Shown piece by piece: positions 27,891-37,128 of a stretch of 55,884 bases of DNA. Each line of letters opens with the position of its first letter. The stretch's first letter is position 1. The translations under genes were made by a program, and so were the position numbers. The stretch lies in NCBI GenBank assembly GCA_050692055.1, contig JBOGTC010000088.1, positions 1 through 55,884 on the forward strand, read 5' to 3'. The notes beneath the pieces were generated by a model. It was not told the origin of the DNA. It saw only the letters and a program-made list of their open reading frames with translations, and did not search any database. The DNA comes from JBOGTC01 sp050692055. Its GTDB lineage: Bacteria; Chloroflexota; Limnocylindria; QHBO01.

Positions 27891-29015
27891 ATGGATCAGT
27901 TGCAGCGGTTGATCGGCCTGCTGGCGGGGCTGGCGCTTGTGGTGGCGGCATGCGGGCCGACCGAGCCGGTGGCCAGCCCCACGCCCGCGACGACACCTGG
28001 TGAGGAGCCGACGCCGGAACCGCCGGGTGAGACGGCGGAGCTGCGAGTGGCGATGATCGTGGCCCAGGGCGGCCTCGGCGACCAGAGCTACAACGACCTG
28101 GCGAACGAAGGGCTGGCCCGAGCCGAACAGGAGTTCGGCATCGAGGCGCAGCGGATCGAGTCGCCCGACATCGTGGCCCAAGGCGAGGCGGTGCTGCGCC
28201 AGGCTGGGACGACCGGCTTCGACGTGGTCATCGACCTCGAGTTTTCGACGGCCGACGCGCTTACGGCGCTGGCCACCGAGTTCCCCGACACGCAGTGGAC
28301 CTTCATGAACCTGCCCCTCGAGGGAGACAACATCACCAGTTTCGTCTTCGCCGAGCACGAGGGCTCGTACCTCGCCGGAGCGCTGGCCGCGCTGGCCACT
28401 GCGGACACCTCGATCCCCGGCATGAACGAGGAGCTGGTCATCGGTGCCGTGGGCGGAACGAAGTCGGTGGGGATCGACAAGTTCATCGTCGGCTTCATCC
28501 AGGGCGCGCAGGATGTGAATCCCGACGTCGAGGTGCTTGTCAGCTACACCGACGACTTCGGCGATCCGGTCAAGGGCCGGCAGGCCGCCGAGGCGATGTT
28601 CGAGCAGGGAGCCGACATCGTGTACCAGATCGCCGGCGGAGCCGGCCTCGGCGTGATCCAGGCGGCCGAGGATGGCGGGCTATGGGCCATCGGCGTCGAC
28701 ACCGACCAGAGCGCAATCGCGCCCGGCGCGGTGCTTACCAGCATGGTGAAGCGCACCGATGTCGCGGTCTACGACTCCGTCGCGCGAGGCGTGGAGGGCA
28801 CCCTGGCCGGCGGCGAGACCCTGAACCTGGACCTGGCGGCCGGAGGCGTCGAGTTGGGACCGATTCACGAGTCGGTGCCCGACGAGTATGTCGCGCAGAT
28901 CGAGGAGCTCGCGCAGCAGGTGATCGACGGCGAGTTCGAGGTCTGGAACGTCATCGAGCAGGGCTATCCTGACTTCTTCTCGCAGGTTCCCGATCTCGAC
29001 CGGCGAGTGGTCTGA
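27891..29015 (+). CDS. BMP-family nucleoside-binding lipoprotein
   Basis: This 374-residue solute-binding protein has a lipoprotein signal ending LVVAAC (Cys21) and a Pro/Thr/Glu linker. The mature part shows the BMP (PnrA/Med) pattern: MIVAQGGLGDQSYNDLANEG at its start, FAEHEGSYLAGALAALAT, FIVGFIQGAQ, ADIVYQIAGGAGLGVIQAAE and VDTDQSAIAPGAVLTSMVKR. Known BMP proteins bind purine nucleosides and feed ABC importers. It has a strong GGAGGAGG ribosome site and begins the operon that runs to 37043. Confidence 0.92.
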   Translation: MDQLQRLIGLLAGLALVVAACGPTEPVASPTPATTPGEEPTPEPPGETAELRVAMIVAQGGLGDQSYNDLANEGLARAEQEFGIEAQRIESPDIVAQGEAVLRQAGTTGFDVVIDLEFSTADALTALATEFPDTQWTFMNLPLEGDNITSFVFAEHEGSYLAGALAALATADTSIPGMNEELVIGAVGGTKSVGIDKFIVGFIQGAQDVNPDVEVLVSYTDDFGDPVKGRQAAEAMFEQGADIVYQIAGGAGLGVIQAAEDGGLWAIGVDTDQSAIAPGAVLTSMVKRTDVAVYDSVARGVEGTLAGGETLNLDLAAGGVELGPIHESVPDEYVAQIEELAQQVIDGEFEVWNVIEQGYPDFFSQVPDLDRRVV

Positions 29016-29024
29016 GGCCGATCG

Positions 29025-30581
29025 GTGCCGAACGCGCCGCACCTGCGGCTCAAGGGCATCACCAAGAGGTTCGGCGCCATCGTGGCCAATGATGGCGCCG
29101 GCCTCGAGCTGCTGCCCGGCACCATCCACGCCGTGGTGGGCGAGAACGGTGCCGGCAAGACGACGCTCATGCGCATCCTGTATGGGCTGGAGCAGCCCGA
29201 CGCCGGCACTATCGAGCTCGACGGCGTGTCGGTGGAGATGCGATCGCCGGATGTGGCCATCGCGCATGGGCTCGGCATGGTCCAGCAGCATGACCAGCTC
29301 ATCGCCGGCCTAACCGCGCTCGAGAACCTCGTCCTCGGCCGTGAGCCGCTGCGCGGCATCGCCCTCGACAGCGCTGCTGCCGAATGGCAGGCCGCTGCCC
29401 TCGCCGCGCGACTGCGGGCCCGGATGGACTGGAGCGCGCCGGTGGAGCGCCTCTCGGTCGGGCACCGTCAGCGCCTGGAGATCATGCGCCTCCTGTACCG
29501 CGACGCGTCGCTCCTCATCTTCGACGAGCCGACCACGGTGCTCACGCCGGGCGAGGTGGTCGACCTCTTCGGCGTGCTCCGCGCGCTTGCCGCCGAAGGG
29601 CGGACGATCCTGTTCATCAGTCACAAGCTGCGCGAGGTGCTTGCCATCGCCGAGCGCGTCACCGTGATGCGGCAGGGCCGTGTCGTGGCCACCGTTGAGA
29701 GCGGCCAGACGGACGCCGAGCAACTGGCCGGGATGATGATCGGCGAGGCGGCTGAGCTCCTTCGCGCGACGGAGGAAGGCGAAGCCGAAGGGCGCAAGTA
29801 CACCGCGGCTGAGCGGGTCCTGATCCTCGACGGCTGCCGCCTGCCGGGCAGCGGCGGCCGGGTCCTGCTCGATGTGCTGAACCTGGCCGTTCACCGCGGC
29901 GAGATCGTGGGGGTGGCTGGCGTGGAGGGCAACGGGCAGCGCGAGCTCATCGACCTTGTGCTTGGGCTGCGGCGTCCGGCGCAGGGACGGGTCATGCTCG
30001 CCGACAGAGACGCGACCCGCTCGTCGGTTCGCGTTCGCCGGCGGCAGGGCCTGGCCTACATCCCCGAGGATCGCAACGTCGAGGGCGCCGACCTGCACGG
30101 CTCGCTCCAAACTACCGCCGTTGCGGTTCGTTACGACCGGCCGCCGCTCAGCCGCACCGGGCTCCTCCGGTTGGCCGCGCTAAGGGACTACGCCCGCGGA
30201 CTGATCAAGCGGTTCGCGATCGTCGCGGGCGGCCCGGACGTCCCGATGCGTTCGCTCTCCGGCGGCAACGCGCAGCGTCTCGTCGTCGGCCGTGAGATCG
30301 ATGCCGCCGGTCGCTTCGTGCTCGCCGCGCACCCCACCCGCGGTGTCGACGTGCGTGGCATCGCCTTCATCCATGAGCAGCTGCTCCGGCTTCGCCAGGA
30401 GGGAACCGCAATCTTGCTGATCAGCGAGGAGCTTGGCGAGCTACTTCGGCTCTCCGACCGCATCGTGGTGCTGTACGAAGGGCGGATCGTCGGCGAGTTC
30501 GGACGCGGCGAGGTCGACGTCGAGCGCCTGGGCCGGCTGATGACCGGCATCGAGACGGGGCAGCCGGAGATCGCCGCATGA
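29025..30581 (+). CDS. Nucleoside/sugar ABC importer ATPase with two ATP-binding domains
   Basis: This 518-residue protein starts at GTG. The first ATPase domain has GENGAGKTT, signature LSVGHRQRLEIM and Walker B LLIFDEPT. The second, as in rbsA, mglA and nupO relatives, has a non-standard Walker A, GVEGNGQRELIDLV, with signature LSGGNAQRLVVGR and AHPTRGVD in place of Walker B. The first domain signature is also altered, LSVGH for LSGGQ, as common in this family. It energises the two permeases downstream. Its stop overlaps the permease start (ATGA). Confidence 0.93.
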   Translation: MPNAPHLRLKGITKRFGAIVANDGAGLELLPGTIHAVVGENGAGKTTLMRILYGLEQPDAGTIELDGVSVEMRSPDVAIAHGLGMVQQHDQLIAGLTALENLVLGREPLRGIALDSAAAEWQAAALAARLRARMDWSAPVERLSVGHRQRLEIMRLLYRDASLLIFDEPTTVLTPGEVVDLFGVLRALAAEGRTILFISHKLREVLAIAERVTVMRQGRVVATVESGQTDAEQLAGMMIGEAAELLRATEEGEAEGRKYTAAERVLILDGCRLPGSGGRVLLDVLNLAVHRGEIVGVAGVEGNGQRELIDLVLGLRRPAQGRVMLADRDATRSSVRVRRRQGLAYIPEDRNVEGADLHGSLQTTAVAVRYDRPPLSRTGLLRLAALRDYARGLIKRFAIVAGGPDVPMRSLSGGNAQRLVVGREIDAAGRFVLAAHPTRGVDVRGIAFIHEQLLRLRQEGTAILLISEELGELLRLSDRIVVLYEGRIVGEFGRGEVDVERLGRLMTGIETGQPEIAA

Positions 30582-31657
30582 CGCTGGGCGCGGCGCGCGC
30601 CGATCCGGTTGCCCGCCGCAATCTGGTCGGTGGCCAGCTGGAGCGGGCCATCTGGCTGCTCGTGCCCTTCCTGGCGGCATTGCTCGCCGGCGCCGTGGTC
30701 CTCGTCGCGACCGGGCGCGACCCGGTTGCCACCTACCGGCTGCTCGCCGAACAAGCGTTCGGCAGCCGCATCGCGCTCGGCAACACGTTGGCGCAGACGA
30801 CCCCGGTGCTGTTCGCCGGGCTGGCCACGGCGGTCGCCTTTCGCAGCGGGATCTTCAACGTGGGCGTCGAGGGCGGGATCTACGTCGGCGCCTTCGCCGC
30901 GGCCTGGGTCGGCTTCACGTTCCTCGGGGCGCCAGCGCCGCTTCTCATCCTGAGTACGTTCGGCGCGGCCGCGGTTGCCGGAGGGCTCTGGGCGCTCGTG
31001 CCCGGCTACCTGCGTGCCCGCTGGCAGGTGGACGAGGTGGTCACCACGCTGATGCTCAACTTCGTGGCCATCAGCTTCACGTCGTACCTGGTGAATGGTC
31101 CGTTTCTGGCCTCCGGCATCGCCAACTCGATGAGCCCGCTCGTCGATCCCACCGCGCGCCTCGGCTCGCTGATGCCGCCCACTCAGGTCACGGTTGGGAT
31201 CGTCCTCGCCCTACTGGTCGCGGTGGCGTTCGGCTCCTTCTTCCGCTCGACCGTCCTCGGCTATGAGCTGCGGGTGGCCGGCAGCAGCCCGCGCTTCGCC
31301 CTTGCCAGCGGCATCAGCCTCGTTCGGGTGATCCTCATCGCCATGCTCATCTCCGGGGCGATCGCCGGCATCGCCGGGGCGACTCAGGTGCTCGGCGTCC
31401 ACGGGCGATTCATCGATCGCTTCTCGCCGGGGTATGGCTTCACCGGCATTGCCGTCGCGCTGCTTGGACGCAATACCGCGCTTGGCTGCGTGTTGGCCGC
31501 GCTCTTCTTCGGCGCCCTGAGCAACGGGTCGGCGATGATGCAGCTGTTCACCGACATCCCGCTCGACCTGGTGAATGTGCTGACGGGGATCGTCATGATC
31601 TTCGCCGTCTTCAACGTCGCGCGGCTCCGGCCGCGCCGTGCGGACGAGGCGCGCTGA
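30578..31657 (+). CDS. ABC importer permease, BMP/nucleoside type (subunit 1)
   Basis: This 359-residue membrane protein has eight to ten hydrophobic segments. The phrases FAGLATAVAFRSGIFNVGVEG with GGIYVGAFAAAW and VDEVVTTLMLNFVAISFTSY are typical of the YufP/NupP branch of branched-type ABC permeases. It pairs with the next gene product as a heterodimer in the membrane. Its coding region overlaps the ATPase and meets the next start by one base (TGATG). Confidence 0.92.
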   Translation: MTLGAARADPVARRNLVGGQLERAIWLLVPFLAALLAGAVVLVATGRDPVATYRLLAEQAFGSRIALGNTLAQTTPVLFAGLATAVAFRSGIFNVGVEGGIYVGAFAAAWVGFTFLGAPAPLLILSTFGAAAVAGGLWALVPGYLRARWQVDEVVTTLMLNFVAISFTSYLVNGPFLASGIANSMSPLVDPTARLGSLMPPTQVTVGIVLALLVAVAFGSFFRSTVLGYELRVAGSSPRFALASGISLVRVILIAMLISGAIAGIAGATQVLGVHGRFIDRFSPGYGFTGIAVALLGRNTALGCVLAALFFGALSNGSAMMQLFTDIPLDLVNVLTGIVMIFAVFNVARLRPRRADEAR

Positions 31658-32565
31658 TGGAGCTGCTGTACCACACCCTGGTGGCGACCACGCTGGTCAG
31701 CACGCCGCTGCTGCTGGCCGCCATGGGCGGGCTCATCAACCGTCAGGGCGGCATCGTGAACATCGGTCTTGAGGCCAAGATGCTGGCCGGCGCCTTCGCC
31801 GCGGTGCTCGTCACCTCGCTCACCGGCAGCCCACTTCTCGGCGTGCTGGCCGCCGTCCTGGCGGGGGCGCTGGTGGCGCTGCCCTTCACCCTTGCCATCA
31901 CCCGGCTGGGCGCAAACGAGATCATCGCCGGGCTGGGCCTAAACATCCTCGTCGCCGGGCTGCTCGGCTACCTGCTGCCGGTCGCTTTCGGCGTGCGAGG
32001 CACGTTCCGGCCCGAAGGGCTCGAGCGCCTGCCGCGGCTCCATCTGCCGCTTGTAGGCGACCTGCCCGGCATCGGCCCGGTCCTGTCCGGCAAGGACCCG
32101 ATCACCTACCTGGCCTGGATCGCCGTGCCGCTGACCGCCCTCTTCCTGTACCGCACCGTCTGGGGGCTTCGACTCCGTGCCTCCGGTTCCGACATCGAGG
32201 CCGCCCGAGCGGCTGGCGTCGCCGGATACCGATGGCGAGACATCTCGACGGTCATCGCCGGCGCCCTGGCCGGGTTGGGCGGCGCCCAGCTGTCGATCGG
32301 CATCGTGGCCCTCTTCGGGGTGGGCATGACCGCCGGTCGCGGCTTCATCGCCCTGGCCGCCTTCTACTTCGGCGCGGCGCGACCGTGGCCGACGGCGGCG
32401 GCCGCACTCCTGTTCGGGTTCTTCGATGCCGCCCAGGTCCGGCTGCAGGGCCAGGGCGTGCCCGCCCAGCTGGTGCAGATGCTGCCGTACCTGGTCGTGG
32501 TCGCGGCGCTCACCATTGTCGCCATCATCCGCACCCGGCGCGAGGGTGCAGTGCTCGTCAGCTGA
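31657..32565 (+). CDS. ABC importer permease, BMP/nucleoside type (subunit 2)
   Basis: This 302-residue protein has about eight membrane segments. LAAMGGLINRQGGIVNIGLE is the standard YufQ/NupQ phrase; GANEIIAGLGLNILVAGLLG and MTAGRGFIALAAFYFGAARP (residues about 223-242) are further family landmarks. With the previous permease, the ATPase and the BMP lipoprotein it completes a nucleoside-type importer. Confidence 0.92.
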   Translation: MELLYHTLVATTLVSTPLLLAAMGGLINRQGGIVNIGLEAKMLAGAFAAVLVTSLTGSPLLGVLAAVLAGALVALPFTLAITRLGANEIIAGLGLNILVAGLLGYLLPVAFGVRGTFRPEGLERLPRLHLPLVGDLPGIGPVLSGKDPITYLAWIAVPLTALFLYRTVWGLRLRASGSDIEAARAAGVAGYRWRDISTVIAGALAGLGGAQLSIGIVALFGVGMTAGRGFIALAAFYFGAARPWPTAAAALLFGFFDAAQVRLQGQGVPAQLVQMLPYLVVVAALTIVAIIRTRREGAVLVS

Positions 32566-32574
32566 GGTGATGCC

Positions 32575-33150
32575 GTGACATCGGTCCCAGATCCGCGTCC
32601 TGCGCTTCTGCTGGTGGACGTGATCAAGGCGTTCTTCGACCCGCGTGGCGCGTTCCATTATCCGGAGGCCGCGAAGGTTCTGCCGGTCATCGAGCGTCTG
32701 CTGGCGGCGGCGCGCGACGGCGGGCGGCTCGTCGTCCACGCGCGCGAGTCCCATCACCCGGGACTCACCGACTTCGAGGAGCGCAAGCTGCCGCGCCACT
32801 GTGTCGCCGGGGAGTTCGACGCGGAGTTCGCTCCCGGCTTCGAGCCTGCGTCCAACGAGACCGAGGTTCGCAAGCGGCGCTACAGCGCCTTCTTCGCGAC
32901 TGATCTTGCGCTGCTACTAGCCGAGCAGGCGGTCGGGCAGGTGCTCGTCGTGGGCGTCAAGACGAACGTCTGCATCCGGGCCAGCGTGCAGGACGCCTTC
33001 GCCCATGGGTTTGCGCCGGTGCTCGTGCGCGGGGCGTCGAACTCGAACCGCCACAACCTCCACGACGCCGCCCTCGAGGACGTGGCGCGCTACTTCGGGG
33101 AGGTCATTGAGGTCGACGAGGGCGTCGCCCGGCTGAGGGGCAGAGCATGA
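32575..33150 (+). CDS. Isochorismatase-like cysteine hydrolase
   Basis: This 191-residue enzyme starts at GTG. It has the Asp-Lys-Cys triad of the family: LLVDVIKAFFD supplies Asp, EVRKRRYSAFFATDL supplies Lys and GVKTNVCIRASVQDA the nucleophile Cys. Family members hydrolyse amides (nicotinamide, N-carbamoyl or ureido compounds) or isochorismate. The TNVC plus DAF pattern is closest to nicotinamidase or ureidoacrylate amidohydrolase types, but neither is certain. Its stop overlaps the kinase start (ATGA), so it is part of the same metabolic module, perhaps acting on a base released from an imported nucleoside. Confidence 0.88.
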   Translation: MTSVPDPRPALLLVDVIKAFFDPRGAFHYPEAAKVLPVIERLLAAARDGGRLVVHARESHHPGLTDFEERKLPRHCVAGEFDAEFAPGFEPASNETEVRKRRYSAFFATDLALLLAEQAVGQVLVVGVKTNVCIRASVQDAFAHGFAPVLVRGASNSNRHNLHDAALEDVARYFGEVIEVDEGVARLRGRA

Positions 33151-34046
33151 CCGAGCAGCGCAGCCCGCAGGTGCTCGTGGCGGGTTACGCGAGCATCGAC
33201 CAGGCACTCAGCGCCAGCCGCCACGCCGTGGGCGGCGAAACCGCCATCCTGCGAGGGCCGGTGCACCCGCCGACGACCCATGGAGGATGCGCGCGGAACG
33301 CGGCCATGGTCCTCACCGAGATGGGCATTCCGGTGGGTCTTATCACCTGGGTCGGGGACGACGCCGAAGGCACCGCCTACGTGGCGGAGCTATCGGCTGC
33401 CGGCGTGGACGTGACCAGCGTCGTGCGCGGGGCCAGCCGGTCGCCGCGCAGCCTCCTCGTCTACGACCCGCGCGGCACGGCCGCCTGCTACTTCCACCCG
33501 TCGGAGTCGTCCTCACAGCAGTTGACCGCCGCGCTCCGCGCCCAGCTCGAGGTAGTCGAGTGGCTGGCGATCACGGTGGGCCCTGCCTCCGTCACCCGGG
33601 CGCTGCTCGGGGCGGTGCCCGACGGCGTGCGGCTTGCCTGGAACGTGAAGGGTGACGCCGACGCCTTCCCGCGCGACCTCGTCGAGCGCCTGCTGCGGGC
33701 GGACCTTGTCTGTCTCAACGAGGCCGAGCTCGAATTCGTGGCGCGCCAGCTGGCCGACGGCACCGATCCCACACCGGAGGCGCTGGTGTCGAAGGGGGCA
33801 GGTTGCGTGGCGCTCACCCTCGGCCGGCGCGGCTACCGGATCGTCACCATCGAGGAGTCTTTCGAGGCGCCGGTGGAGCCGGTCGAGGTGCGCGACCCGA
33901 CCGGGGCCGGCGACGCCTTCTTCGCGGCGCTGCTGGCCGGACGGATGCGCGGCATGCCGCCGCCCGAGGCGGGCCGGCAGGCGGCGGCTGGCGTCGTCGA
34001 CCTGCTGCGGGCGCGCCAGGCTGCGGACCTGGAGGCGGTGCGATGA
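33147..34046 (+). CDS. PfkB-family carbohydrate or nucleoside kinase
   Basis: This 299-residue kinase has the two PfkB signatures: the glycine-rich HGGCARNAAMVLTEMG near residue 50 and DPTGAGDAFFAALLAG near residue 250, whose Asp is the catalytic base. The sugar-lid segment AWNVKGDADAFPRDLVERLL is present. The family includes ribokinase, adenosine, inosine and pseudouridine kinases, so phosphorylation of ribose or a nucleoside is likely given the context. It overlaps the neighbours on both sides by four bases. Confidence 0.88.
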   Translation: MTEQRSPQVLVAGYASIDQALSASRHAVGGETAILRGPVHPPTTHGGCARNAAMVLTEMGIPVGLITWVGDDAEGTAYVAELSAAGVDVTSVVRGASRSPRSLLVYDPRGTAACYFHPSESSSQQLTAALRAQLEVVEWLAITVGPASVTRALLGAVPDGVRLAWNVKGDADAFPRDLVERLLRADLVCLNEAELEFVARQLADGTDPTPEALVSKGAGCVALTLGRRGYRIVTIEESFEAPVEPVEVRDPTGAGDAFFAALLAGRMRGMPPPEAGRQAAAGVVDLLRARQAADLEAVR

Positions 34047-34792
34047 CCACTGCCTGGTATCTGGGCATTGACGAGCGCTTCGTCGCCGATCGGGCGATCT
34101 TGGTCGGGGACCCGGGCCGCGCCGACCTCTTCGCCGAGCAGCTCAATGATGTCGTGGCCAACGGCGGAGAGCGGGCCCTGCGCACGGTAAGCGGCACCTA
34201 CCGGAACCGGCGGGTGACCGTCTGTGCGTTCGGCATGGGCGCGCCGATCGCCGTCATCGTCCTCGAGGAGCTTGCCGCGCTGGGGGTGCGTGCCGTGCTG
34301 CGCGCCGGCACGGTCATGAGTCTGGGCGAAATCCCGCTCGGCACCCTGGTGCTGGCCGAGCGCGCCATCCGCGGCGAGGCCACCTCCGCCACTTACCTGC
34401 GCCCCGATGGCCCGGCCGAGGCCGATCCCGCGCTGCTGACGCGCGCGCACGAGATCCTGGGTCGTGGCTCAACGTCGTACCGGTGCGGGATGGTGGCCAG
34501 CTACGACGGCTTCTACAGCCAGCTCCTGGCGATGCGCGAGGAGCAGCAGGCCGGCGTCGAGGCGCTGCGCCGTGAACTGCGCGAGCAGGGCGTGCTGGCC
34601 GTCGACATGGAGACCTCTGCCCTGCTGGCGGTGGCGCCGTTGCTCGGCGTGCGCGCCGGGTCGCTGTGCATCGCCACCGTCGACGGACCGACCCGCCAGC
34701 GGCTTGAAGGGGGAGAGCGGAGCGACGGCGAGCGACTGCTGGTCGAGGCGGCCCTCGAGATCATCACCAGCTTGAGTGTGGAGGAACCGTGA
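34043..34792 (+). CDS. Nucleoside phosphorylase (PNP/uridine phosphorylase family)
   Basis: This 249-residue NP-I enzyme cleaves a nucleoside with phosphate into base and pentose-1-phosphate. Motifs: ILVGDPGRADLF (phosphate binding), VCAFGMGAPIAVIVLEELAA (family loop), VLRAGTVMSLGEIPLGTLVL and VLAVDMETSALLAVAPL, whose Glu binds ribose. The shape of these motifs is nearer to uridine phosphorylase than to trimeric PNP. The frame is open upstream but inside the kinase gene; ATG 34043, overlapping the kinase stop (ATGA), is the start. Confidence 0.9.
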   Translation: MTTAWYLGIDERFVADRAILVGDPGRADLFAEQLNDVVANGGERALRTVSGTYRNRRVTVCAFGMGAPIAVIVLEELAALGVRAVLRAGTVMSLGEIPLGTLVLAERAIRGEATSATYLRPDGPAEADPALLTRAHEILGRGSTSYRCGMVASYDGFYSQLLAMREEQQAGVEALRRELREQGVLAVDMETSALLAVAPLLGVRAGSLCIATVDGPTRQRLEGGERSDGERLLVEAALEIITSLSVEEP

Positions 34793-35550
34793 GCGCGACC
34801 GACTACTTCAACCGCATCCGCGGTTTGCTCGACACCCTGGCCGAGACCCAGCTCGACGCGATCCGGCAGGCGGCCGAGGCATGCGCCGACAGCATCGGCG
34901 CCGGGAAGCTCGTCCACCTCTTCGGCACGGGCCACGGAGCGATCCCGGCCATCGAGGCCTTCCCGCGAAGCGGCAGCCTCGTCGGCTTCCATCCCATCGT
35001 CGAGATGCCGATCACGCTCCTCTACCACGTTTGGGGTGACATGGGCGTGCCACAGTACCGGTTCCTCCATCGCCAAGAGGGATACGGCCAGGCGATCCTC
35101 GAGGCGCACCAGCTCGAGCCGGCCGATACGCTCATCCTGTTCAGCCACTCGGGGATCAACGCCGTGATCCTCGACATGGCGCTGACCGCCAAGGAGATGG
35201 GGCTCACCGTCGTGGGCGTCACGTCGCGGCCGCACAGCTCGGCGGTGCAGCCCCGCCACTCGTCGGGCAAACGGCTCTACGAGGTCGCCGATATCGTCAT
35301 CGACAGCGGCGCCCCGCTGGGCGACGCGGCGATCCAGCTCGAGGGGCTGAGCGATCCGGTCGGCGCCGCGTCAACCGTGCTCGTGGTGGCCACCATCGAC
35401 GCCATCATCGCCGAGACCGCGTCGGTGATGGTCGGGCGCGGCCTCACGCCGCATGTCGAGGTCAACCTCAACCTGCCGCGGGAGGGCTCGGCTCGCGAGC
35501 AGAACAACGCCGGCTACGCCGAGCTCCGGCGCAGGGTGAGCTCGCGTTGA
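34789..35550 (+). CDS. SIS-domain protein (UPF0309-like)
   Basis: This 253-residue protein starts at GTG overlapping the phosphorylase stop. It has one sugar-isomerase (SIS) fold: LVHLFGTGHGAIPAIEAFPR followed by DTLILFSHSGINAVILDMAL and GLTVVGVTSRPHSSAVQPRH; the GTGH and SHSG loops are where phosphosugars bind in this fold. The later GAPLGDAAIQLEGLSDPVGA fits the UPF0309 group. SIS proteins isomerise or sense phosphosugars, so it may act on the pentose phosphate released by the phosphorylase; this is inference. Confidence 0.85.
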   Translation: MSATDYFNRIRGLLDTLAETQLDAIRQAAEACADSIGAGKLVHLFGTGHGAIPAIEAFPRSGSLVGFHPIVEMPITLLYHVWGDMGVPQYRFLHRQEGYGQAILEAHQLEPADTLILFSHSGINAVILDMALTAKEMGLTVVGVTSRPHSSAVQPRHSSGKRLYEVADIVIDSGAPLGDAAIQLEGLSDPVGAASTVLVVATIDAIIAETASVMVGRGLTPHVEVNLNLPREGSAREQNNAGYAELRRRVSSR

Positions 35551-37043
35551 GCATTCCCACCGAGCGGCGGCGGGCGGACGGCTCGCTGCGCGCCCAGCTC
35601 TTCATCGGCGGCCGGTGGCGGGATGCCGCCTCCGGCCGCACCGTGGAGATCCGCGATCCTGCCACCGGCGACCTGGTGGGCACCTCGGCCCTGGGCGCGG
35701 CGGAGGACGCGCGTGCCGCGCTCGAGGCCGCCCAGGAGGCCTTCCCCGGCTGGTCGCGGACGCCGGCAGCCGAGCGCGCCGGCGTGCTCCACGAGGCGGC
35801 CCGGCTCATTCGCGAGCGGACGGAAGAGATCGCGATCGCCCTGACCCTGGAGCAGGGCAAGCCGCTGGCCGACTCGCGCAAGGAGATCGCCTTCGCCTGT
35901 GACGTCTTCGACTACTACGCCGAGGAGGGCCAGCGCGTTGGTGGCGAGTGGCGACCGACGCGTGACGCTCGCATCCGCAGCCTGGTGCTACGCCAGCCGG
36001 TGGGCGTCATCGTCGGCATCGTGCCCTGGAACTACCCGATCGACCTGCTCTCGTGGAAGATCGGCCCGGCCCTGGCCGCAGGCTGCGCCGTGGTCGCCAA
36101 GCCCGCCACCCAGACGCCGCTGGCGACCGCGCTCACGGTGCGCTGCTTCGAGGACGCTGGCCTGCCGTCCGGCGTGCTCAACCTCGTCATCGGTCCGGGG
36201 GCGGAGGTGGGGGACGAGCTCGTCCGCAACCCGATTAGCCGGCTCATCACGCTCACCGGCTCGACCGAGACCGGGCGCCACGTCATGCGCTTGGCGTCCG
36301 ATGGGCTCAAGCGCCTGATCCTCGAGCTCGGCGGGCACACTCCGCTCATCGTGCTCGACGACGCGGATCTTGAGACGGTCGTCGCGGCCGCGGTGCGCCG
36401 CTCGTACTCGAACATGGGCCAGATCTGCATCGCGGTGAACCGCATCCTAGTGGCCGATCCGGTCGCGAGCGACTTTATCGAGGCCTTCGCCGAGCGAGCC
36501 TCGGCGCTGCCACTGGGCCACGGGCTGGACCCGGGGACGGAGTATGGGCCGCTCCTCGATGAGGTGACCCGTCAGCGCTCCGCAGCCCACGTCGCCGACG
36601 CGGTGGCGCACGGAGCGAGTCTGGTCACCGGCGGGCGGGCTCCCGACGGTGAGGCATTCGGGGGCGGCACCTTCTACCTTCCCACCGTGCTGGCCGATGT
36701 CGACCCGCAGTCGCTGGTCATGCGCGAGGAGACCTTCGGCCCCGTCGCCGCCATCCGTCGCTTCGCGGGGCTCGACGAGGCGATCGCCGCCGCGAACGAC
36801 TCTCCGTACGGCTTGGCGGCCTACGTCTTCGGCCGCGACCTCGAGCGCTGTCTGTACGTCGCCGAGCGGCTCGAGGCGGGCGGCGTGGGCGTGAACGTCA
36901 ACGACGTCACCGAGCTGGCGGCACCCTTCGGCGGCTGGAAGCAGTCGGGCTTCGGCCGCGAACTCGGCCCGGAGGGTCTCGAGCACTGTCTCGAACTGAA
37001 GCACATTCGGATCGGCCTGTTGTCAGAGCGCGCTAGTTCCTAG
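35547..37043 (+). CDS. NAD(P)-dependent aldehyde dehydrogenase
   Basis: This 498-residue enzyme starts at TTG overlapping the SIS stop (TTGA). It shows the aldehyde dehydrogenase core: VPWNYPIDLLSWKIGPALAA (cofactor), LTGSTETGRHVM, LILELGGHTPLIVLDDAD with the general-base Glu, NMGQICIAVNRI with catalytic Cys294, and REETFGPVAAI and PFGGWKQSGFGRELG. The sequence is close to succinate-semialdehyde/lactaldehyde-type enzymes. It is the last gene of the operon and could oxidise an aldehyde formed from a sugar after nucleoside cleavage; the substrate is not known. Confidence 0.92.
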   Translation: MSIPTERRRADGSLRAQLFIGGRWRDAASGRTVEIRDPATGDLVGTSALGAAEDARAALEAAQEAFPGWSRTPAAERAGVLHEAARLIRERTEEIAIALTLEQGKPLADSRKEIAFACDVFDYYAEEGQRVGGEWRPTRDARIRSLVLRQPVGVIVGIVPWNYPIDLLSWKIGPALAAGCAVVAKPATQTPLATALTVRCFEDAGLPSGVLNLVIGPGAEVGDELVRNPISRLITLTGSTETGRHVMRLASDGLKRLILELGGHTPLIVLDDADLETVVAAAVRRSYSNMGQICIAVNRILVADPVASDFIEAFAERASALPLGHGLDPGTEYGPLLDEVTRQRSAAHVADAVAHGASLVTGGRAPDGEAFGGGTFYLPTVLADVDPQSLVMREETFGPVAAIRRFAGLDEAIAAANDSPYGLAAYVFGRDLERCLYVAERLEAGGVGVNVNDVTELAAPFGGWKQSGFGRELGPEGLEHCLELKHIRIGLLSERASS

Positions 37044-37099
37044 ACCGCACAGGAGTTACGCGCTCTTGCGCGCTGTCCGGTAGACGTGGCCATATTGAC

Positions 37100-37128
37100 A
37101 CGAGTCATATATTCACAATATGACTCGT
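37100..37128. promoter_or_regulatory. Perfect 11-bp dyad operator over the tetR start
   Basis: ACGAGTCATAT (37100-37110) and ATATGACTCGT (37118-37128) are exact inverted repeats separated by seven bases. The right arm contains the ATG of tetR and the left part holds TATATT (37108-37113), a -10 element six bases before the ATG. Binding would block both transcription and translation initiation. Confidence 0.8.
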
